A stretch of DNA of 64,000 nt from assembly GCF_011397635.1 (NCBI RefSeq), contig NC_064759.1, positions 13,226,428-13,290,427 on the forward strand, given 5' to 3'. This document shows positions 60,629-64,000 of the stretch, piece by piece (position 1 is the stretch's first letter; each line of letters starts with the position of its first letter). Under the pieces are notes generated by a model. It saw only the letters and a list, made by a program, of their open reading frames with translations. It was not told where the DNA came from and did no database searches. The DNA is from Epinephelus fuscoguttatus. Its lineage: Eukaryota; Chordata; Actinopteri; Perciformes; Serranidae. Both the position numbers and the translations under genes were made by a program.

Positions 60629-60795
60629 TGGCCAACTATTAGGGAGAATGACGATGTAGATTATTTTACTAGAGTAAAAGAATTTTGTAGCACAAATGTG
60701 TGCCTCACAAGTAAAAACAATCCTTGACAAAATGTCATCTTCTGTTTGTTTAATTAGTCTTTTAGTTGGGTACTAAATACTTAATGGGTTCCCAG

Positions 60796-61102
60796 CTGGT
60801 CCAGCCACGGGGTCCAGATTTCTTCTATGTTATTAGTTCACGTCCACAGAGTTGAATAAATTTAGCGTCATAATTGCGTTTGTCGATGTCATCGAGCTCT
60901 GTCAAGTAGCTGTCTGTTATTCACACACTCTACAGCAGGAAATGGCACCTCAAAATAAAAGCTCTGTGCCAGAAATTCACTATACTTCAAAATAAAGTGT
61001 GATTTTTTACAAACTTGACACGTTCGCGAGTCACTTGTGGTCCATTCAGTGTGGACCTGTGACCCACTTTTGGACCGCAACCCATCAGTTGGGAACCACT
61101 GA
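60796..61102 (-). mobile_element. CAGTGGTTCCCAACTG-type MITE, minus orientation
   Basis: The right end reads CCCATCAGTTGGGAACCACTG, the reverse of the terminal motif of the copy at 62.87-63.17 kb. The body shares GGTCCAGATTTCTTCTATGT, GTCCACAGAGTTGAATAAAT and CACTTGTGGTCCATTCAGTG with it. An AATAAA at 60855-60860 inside the repeat is the nearest good polyadenylation hexamer I see for the S100 gene. Confidence 0.75.
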
Positions 61103-61109
61103 AATACTT

Positions 61110-62860
61110 AATTTCCCTGATTCTAGAGAAACAATTGTATAGGATCTGAGCCATGTATTTCTTGTACCAAACCAAACGGCAGAATACATGTTAGCATTGT
61201 ACATTTTTGCAAATCACAGATATGTAGCAGTTGAAACTTTACATTTCTTTATGTTTCAACAACGCCGTGGTTGATCTGGTTATGTACACACAAGCCGCTT
61301 AGATATGGCATGGAAAAGATCATGTTTGGGCTCAAAATACTTGGTTATGATACCACAATAATGTCTGGGAATGTAGCGATGTCTTGCTTAAAAAACAAAG
61401 TGTGATTTGCTGCTTGGCAGCCATCTCATCTAGGTGTCACGCCTACCACTCCCCTCACATTCCACTGACAAATTCAGCCCATATATATCTTATCAGAACT
61501 ATGTCAGAAATGATATGCAAAGTATGAAATGTGATGTATCTATGGTTTGCAGAAATGTACAATGCCAGCATTTTCTTCTGGCAACTGGGCTGCATGTACA
61601 CATGGAACCCGTAATCAAGAAGAGTTCTGCCAATGCCAGAGAAATACCTCAGAAAGCACAGAGAATATTGATGACTTCACATCTGAAACACATCATCTCA
61701 CTCATAAATACTCCTTGAAGGTTGAATCGAGGCAGCGGTTTTATACAGTATGTAAATGCTTCAATATGGGAATGTGCTGGTAGCAGATGTTGCAGGGTGC
61801 AGCCCTCGTGCCTGTATGTCATGAGTTGGGGGTTAGGCTTGTGCCAAATGAGCATGCTTATCAGCGCTTACAAGATTTGGTGGGGTTTGATAGTTAATGG
61901 TTTTTGGAGATGGCTGTGTTTCTGTTAAGGTCTCTCTCCAGTTTAGATCCACCTGCGTCTCCACCTTACATGCACATTCTTCAGTCATCTCACACATGGG
62001 GCACATAAGACTTTTTATTCTGAGTATGAATATCCCTGAAGAGATTTATTGCCACTTGCACCAACCAACACAGAATTCAACAGAAGTACTGTATATGAAG
62101 TGGTTAAAAAGAAGGTTAAAGTGCAGCCAAAGGACATGGTAGAGCACAAGGTTCAATAGTATGTACATTTTTTTTTACAAGGCTCAATATCAGGGAGGTA
62201 TTAAAAGACACTCTGTTTTCATTTTTTTTTCTCCAAGTAAATAATATTCTAAAGCCCGTGGGCCAGAATCACAAAAGCTCTCTCTGTCTTTCCAGCCTCG
62301 GTCTTGGGATAGTTGGCCAGTAGAGAGATCTTGCTGTGAAAAGAGGACACACAAACTCTAAAATACATGGGGGAGGGGAGGAGTTTAATGCTGTAAGTTC
62401 TACAAAATACTTAAAAGTAAGTGCTGAATCCAAAGGCTCTGCTGTATTTAAGTGTCCCTGTAAGCCAAGACAGTGTAGGGAAGTGGAAGGGTGTGAAATC
62501 GAACCAATCCAAGCAGCTAAATGGAATTCAGCCATCGTTAGTTAAATCATGTACACCTGTGCTTTCCCAGCAGTGCCAGTCGAAATCCATGTGCAGGCTT
62601 ATCTGCACAAAAACTTAAAGAAAGCAGCAACTGAATGAATAACCGAGGAACAAATGCAGGAGAACAGAACAGGGGCCCTGGGGCACACCCGCACACCACA
62701 GGTCAGTTGGTGAGGACACTAAATTCCCAATGACAATAGGGCACTGCTTGTTTCACAATAAGAGGCAAACAATCAAGGACAAACAGGCTCCTGGCTCGCT
62801 GCTGAAGCCTGGACAGAAAACAGTGTTACATGCTGCACAAATCAATCATCTCAATAACAT
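61110..62860. other. Sequence between two inverted MITE copies, no gene recognised
   Basis: Frames of 60-94 codons overlap here on both strands, but none has a recognisable motif or splice pattern. Confidence 0.5.
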
Positions 62861-62872
62861 AACATGAGGCAG

Positions 62873-63170
62873 TGGTTCCCAACTGGTGGGTTGTGGTCCA
62901 AAATTGGGTCACATGTTCATTCTGAATGGACCACAAGTGACTCACAAACATGTCAAGTTTGTAAAAAACACACTTTATTTTTAAGTACAGTGAATTTCTG
63001 GCACAGAGCTTTTATTTTGAAGTGCTGTTTCCTGCTGTAGAATGAGTGATTAATGGACAGCTCGATGACATGGCCAAACGCAATTATGACGCTGAATTTA
63101 TTCAACTCTGTGGACGTGAACTAATAACATAGAAGAAATCTGGACCCCGTGGCTGGACCAGCTGACGTAA
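62873..63170 (+). mobile_element. CAGTGGTTCCCAACTG-type MITE, plus orientation
   Basis: It begins CAGTGGTTCCCAACTGGTGG and continues colinearly with the reverse complement of 60796-61102. The first 20 bases resemble hAT-type ends. The far end (GGACCAGCTG) is not an obvious inverted repeat, so the element may be truncated or solo-ended. Confidence 0.75.
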
Positions 63171-63650
63171 GGGATGTCAAGTAATATAAGGGAGGTATTG
63201 TTTTAAATAGTTAAAAAAGGCAGCTTCAGTGCTGGGTCTTAAACAAAAGCCTGGCTGTAATGTACAGGGGTGGAAGTAACACATTTCATTTACTCTCATT
63301 ACTGTCAAACAAACAAATCATATCTCCATATCTCCAGCGCTCAGCAACTCCCACTGAAACAAACTAGATTGACAAATAGCACTATGGGTAAGAGAAAAAA
63401 TATTTGATATTGATTTTGGAGTGAAATATAGAACAGAAATAAAAACCGTTATGTGTTAAAAACACTATCAAAATAAAGTGTCACCACATTTTGTTCCTTG
63501 TCATGTCAGTTGATCTACTTCTGACTTTTATCTCACCAGTTTACATTTTCCAAGTAATTTTTACCTTTTACCTCCTTACTTTTTTTTTCTTTTGAAAGTG
63601 ACTCTTTGTACTTTACAATGATATTCAATAAGCTTTGTTTTCTCCAGTAA

Positions 63651-64000
63651 GTAGTGATTGCTGTAAGTTTAGCAAGTAAGTTAGATGCCATAATAAGATA
63701 TCAAAAAACTACACATCGAAACACTCGTCTTCATGCTGCAAGTTTTCACCCCATTCGTCTCAAAAAAAGTCTACCGTTTAGTCAGCTCATCAGGCTAAAT
63801 AGAATCTGTGCTGTCTCAGAACAGTATAACGAAAGTAAAGATGAGATGCTAACAAAGTTCAGAAAAAGGAATTACCCAGAAGACTGGCTTGTAAACGCAG
63901 AAACAAAGGTAGACTCAAAAAGCAGAGATGCATATCTACAAATAAAGAAATCTTTAAAACCTAAGCCGAACCTTGTATTCTGCACTACATTCACACCCAA
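63651..64000 (+). pseudogene. Reverse-transcriptase C-terminal region of a retroelement, probably Penelope-like, running off the window
   Basis: The frame is open from 63651 to the window end without an early ATG. It reads THRNTRLHAASFHPIRLKKS, then LPFSQLIRLNRICAVSEQY, then FRKRNYPEDWLVNAE and LVFCTTFTP. The pattern SFHP...SLPFSQ..RL.RIC...F..R.YP is that of the region after the RT core in Penelope-like elements, which normally precedes a GIY-YIG domain. I judge the family from memory. A non-LTR element is the alternative. The rest lies beyond 64000, so intactness cannot be assessed. Confidence 0.5.

Noticed and set aside
1-64000. CRISPR arrays, bacterial operons, LTR or virus-like elements
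   Set aside because: None seen: no regular repeat-spacer arrays, no gag/pol/env or capsid-like frames and no paired LTRs. Gene structure is eukaryotic throughout.

Overview
This is vertebrate DNA, almost certainly from a ray-finned (teleost, probably percomorph) fish. The genes are multi-exon with GT-AG introns, the proteins are clearly vertebrate, and the non-coding DNA is full of CA/GT microsatellites, tRNA-derived SINEs and short inverted-repeat DNA transposons typical of fish. I saw no bacterial-type features, no CRISPR and no LTR or virus-like element.

Six protein-coding genes can be assembled exon by exon. From left to right they are efna1 (+, 1933-11618, ephrin-A1, GPI-anchored Eph ligand), slc50a1 (+, 18731-27182, SWEET-type sugar transporter), trim46 (-, 48393-39752, tripartite-motif microtubule organiser), tmem107 (+, 49409-53032, ciliary transition-zone protein), krtcap2 (+, 54417-57341, oligosaccharyltransferase subunit) and an S100 calcium-binding gene (+, 60236-60628). 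All reading frames are intact and exon phases agree at every junction. The genes share no pathway; what unites them is conserved synteny. EFNA1, SLC50A1, KRTCAP2 and TRIM46 are neighbours on human 1q22. Here the trim46/krtcap2 pair is inverted relative to efna1-slc50a1, tmem107 sits between them, and no dpm3 is visible.

The gene-poor stretches are efna1 intron 1 (8.8 kb), 12.9-18.4 kb, slc50a1 intron 4 (5.4 kb), 27.2-39.7 kb and 57.7-64 kb. They hold nested inverted-repeat transposons with recognisable target-site duplications (TTAA, TTA, 8-bp hAT-like and one 5-bp type), two tRNA-derived SINEs, a degenerate minisatellite at 17 kb, several recent tandem duplications and the edge of a retroelement reverse transcriptase at the right end.

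The most notable observations are two. First, tmem107 carries two adjacent versions of exon 4, both exactly 97 bp, both open, with matching splice phases. Only one can be used per mRNA without a frameshift, so this looks like a mutually exclusive exon pair inside a transmembrane region. Second, efna1 intron 1 contains a collinear 39-bp-stem hairpin that looks like a microRNA precursor and that I do not recognise.
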